The position numbers and the translations under genes are program-made. Below, piece by piece: positions 5,648-7,047 of a DNA stretch of 7,047 bases. The notes under the pieces are model-generated. The model did not search any database. It saw nothing but the letters and a program-made list of their open reading frames with translations, and was not told where the DNA came from. The stretch is taken from contig JAUPVO010000031.1 in NCBI GenBank assembly GCA_030916975.1, positions 1 to 7,047 of the forward strand, read 5' to 3'. The number at the start of each line of letters is the position of its first letter. Positions within the stretch are counted from its first letter, which is position 1. The stretch comes from Patescibacteria group bacterium (GTDB lineage: Bacteria; Patescibacteriota; Minisyncoccia; Phycocordibacterales; UBA5272).

Positions 5648-7047
5648 ATGAACCAAATCACTCCTTTAGAAAACTTATACCAAGCGGCTAGCTATATACA
5701 GGATGAGAATGAAAAAGACATCATCAGAAAAGCTTATGAGACAGCCAAAAAACATCACGATGGGCAACTCCGTAAGAATGGAGAGCCCTATTTTAATCAT
5801 TGTGTAGCAACCGCTATAAACATAGCTGATCAGAGCATGGACTATGAGACAATATGTGCTGGATTAATGCATGATACCCTAGAAGACACTTCTTATACCC
5901 ATGAGGAAATGGAAAAGGATTTTGGTGAACCTATAACTCACATGGTAGAAGGTGTTACTAAGCTTGGTAAATTAAAATATTCTGGAGCTGAGAGACATGT
6001 TGAATCTCTTAGAAAGTTTTTCTTTGCTATTAATGATGATATTAGAGTTGTAGTTATTAAGCTTTGCGATAGGCTTCATAATGTGACAACCTTAGAATAT
6101 GTAAGAGAAGATAAGAGAAAAAGAATAGCTATAGAAACTATAGAGATACATGCCAGACTGGCTGACAGACTTGGAATGGGAAAGCTGAAAGCTCAGTTAG
6201 AAGATGGCGCTTTTCCTTACGCCCATGAACAAGAATATCAAAAAGTTAAAAACATTCTAAAAGAAAAGAAAGATCACAACTCTTACGTGTTAAATGAAAT
6301 AGTAAAAACCTTAAAAGAAGAATTAAGTATTTTTGACGTAAATATAGAGAATGTAGACAGTAGAGTTAAACATTTATATTCGCTTTGGGAGAAATTAAAA
6401 AAATATAACTATGATATAGACAAAATATACGATATCATTGCTATTCGAGTTATTGTTCCCAATATATCTGACTGTTATCAGACCCTTGGTATTATACATG
6501 GTCTATACAAGCCAGTTCCAAGTCGCTTCAAAGATTATATAGCATCCCCCAAACCAAATGGATATAAATCTCTTCATACAGCCATATTTACTGGTAGCGG
6601 ACAAATAGTAGAGATCCAAATCAGAACTCCAGAAATGCATGAAGAGGCTGAATATGGTATAGCTTCGCATCTAGCCTACAAAGAAAAAAAGAGTAAGAAT
6701 AAAACTGAAATCAAAACTGAGTGGACTAGTGAATTATTAGAATGGCAAAAAGATATAACCAAAGAAAAAGGCGCTAACAAAAAGTTTATGGAGCATTTAA
6801 GAGAAGACTTTTTCAATCAAAGGGTTTTTGTGTTTACTCCACTTGGTGACGTTATAGACTTGCCAGAAGGATCTACTCCGCTTGACTTTGCTTATCAAGT
6901 TCATACTGATATAGGAGATAAGGCTTATAGAGCATATGTCAATAATAAGCTTGTGCCGTTTAATTACATATTACAAAAAAATGACATAGTCCGAATAGAA
7001 ACTAATGAGAAAGCAGTGCCGTCCAGAAAGTGGTTATCGATGTCCAA
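5648..7047 (+). CDS. rel: Bifunctional (p)ppGpp synthetase/hydrolase, RelA/SpoT family, 3' end missing
   Basis: This enzyme makes and degrades the stringent-response alarmone (p)ppGpp. There are 466 residues in view before the right edge. The hydrolase (HD) domain has the expected H51, H75-D76 (MHDTLEDT, 74-81), E79-D80 and D141 (CDRLHN, 140-145), so hydrolysis should be active. The synthetase domain (about 235-345) has VDSRVKHLYSLWEKL (236-250), YDIIAIRVIV (261-270), SRFKDYIASPKPNGYKSLHT (292-311) and VEIQIRT (321-327). The RFKD form (RxKD) is the one seen in bifunctional Rel/SpoT enzymes; synthetase-only RelA has ExDD. A TGS domain follows (about 389-452, starting FFNQRVFVFTPLGDVIDLPEG). 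Whether helical and ACT domains follow cannot be seen. The ATG at 5648 fits the family N-terminus and has no Shine-Dalgarno motif. Confidence 0.95.
   Translation, partial: MNQITPLENLYQAASYIQDENEKDIIRKAYETAKKHHDGQLRKNGEPYFNHCVATAINIADQSMDYETICAGLMHDTLEDTSYTHEEMEKDFGEPITHMVEGVTKLGKLKYSGAERHVESLRKFFFAINDDIRVVVIKLCDRLHNVTTLEYVREDKRKRIAIETIEIHARLADRLGMGKLKAQLEDGAFPYAHEQEYQKVKNILKEKKDHNSYVLNEIVKTLKEELSIFDVNIENVDSRVKHLYSLWEKLKKYNYDIDKIYDIIAIRVIVPNISDCYQTLGIIHGLYKPVPSRFKDYIASPKPNGYKSLHTAIFTGSGQIVEIQIRTPEMHEEAEYGIASHLAYKEKKSKNKTEIKTEWTSELLEWQKDITKEKGANKKFMEHLREDFFNQRVFVFTPLGDVIDLPEGSTPLDFAYQVHTDIGDKAYRAYVNNKLVPFNYILQKNDIVRIETNEKAVPSRKWLSMS

Noticed and set aside
1..7047. Recoded TGA (glycine) as in Gracilibacteria
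   Set aside because: No in-frame TGA interrupts any gene, and dprA ends at a TGA exactly where the protein family should end.
1..7047. CRISPR array, insertion sequence, tRNA, rRNA, riboswitch or toxin-antitoxin pair
   Set aside because: I found no spaced repeats, transposase motifs, cloverleaf or conserved RNA sequence, and intergenic gaps are all under 150 bp.

Overview
This is an AT-rich, gene-dense bacterial segment with seven genes. The open frames use the standard code: TGA ends dprA, TAG ends the small membrane protein gene at 5077-5532, and TAA ends the others whose stops lie in the window. Several traits together suggest a member of the Patescibacteria (Candidate Phyla Radiation), perhaps Parcubacteria-like. 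These are the low GC, heavy use of ATA for isoleucine, a solute-binding protein with an uncleaved-looking N-terminal anchor in place of a lipobox, tiny membrane proteins with no recognised family, and no Shine-Dalgarno motif before any start. This placement is an inference, because the window holds no rRNA or other marker that would settle it.

Layout. Positions 1-1317 (minus strand) hold a likely two-gene unit: a small SAM-dependent methyltransferase (796-1317), followed 5 bp downstream by an extracellular solute-binding protein (1-790) that runs off the left edge. A 140-bp divergent promoter region separates this unit from a 62-residue two-helix membrane protein (1458-1646), which ends at a strong hairpin (1656-1692). 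Next come dprA (1727-2680) and topA (2757-5036) on the plus strand, a neighbourhood also known from other bacteria such as Bacillus subtilis. Their 76-bp gap carries two identical 12-bp palindromes around a probable topA promoter. A perfect 42-bp palindrome (5032-5073) serves as a shared terminator between topA and a convergent gene for a cysteine-rich single-span membrane protein (5077-5532, minus). A 115-bp divergent promoter region then leads to a bifunctional RelA/SpoT-type (p)ppGpp synthetase/hydrolase (5648 to the right edge, incomplete).

Functionally this is mostly core genome: DNA uptake and recombination (DprA), DNA topology (TopA) and the stringent response (Rel), interspersed with membrane or surface proteins of unclear role. 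I found no transposon, phage, CRISPR array, tRNA, rRNA or toxin-antitoxin locus, and no convincing new multi-gene system. The parts most worth a second look are in the control regions. A repeated extended -10 motif (ATGATATAA) lies very close to several start codons, ribosome-binding sites are missing throughout, and a paired palindrome precedes topA. The two uncharacterised small membrane proteins also deserve attention.
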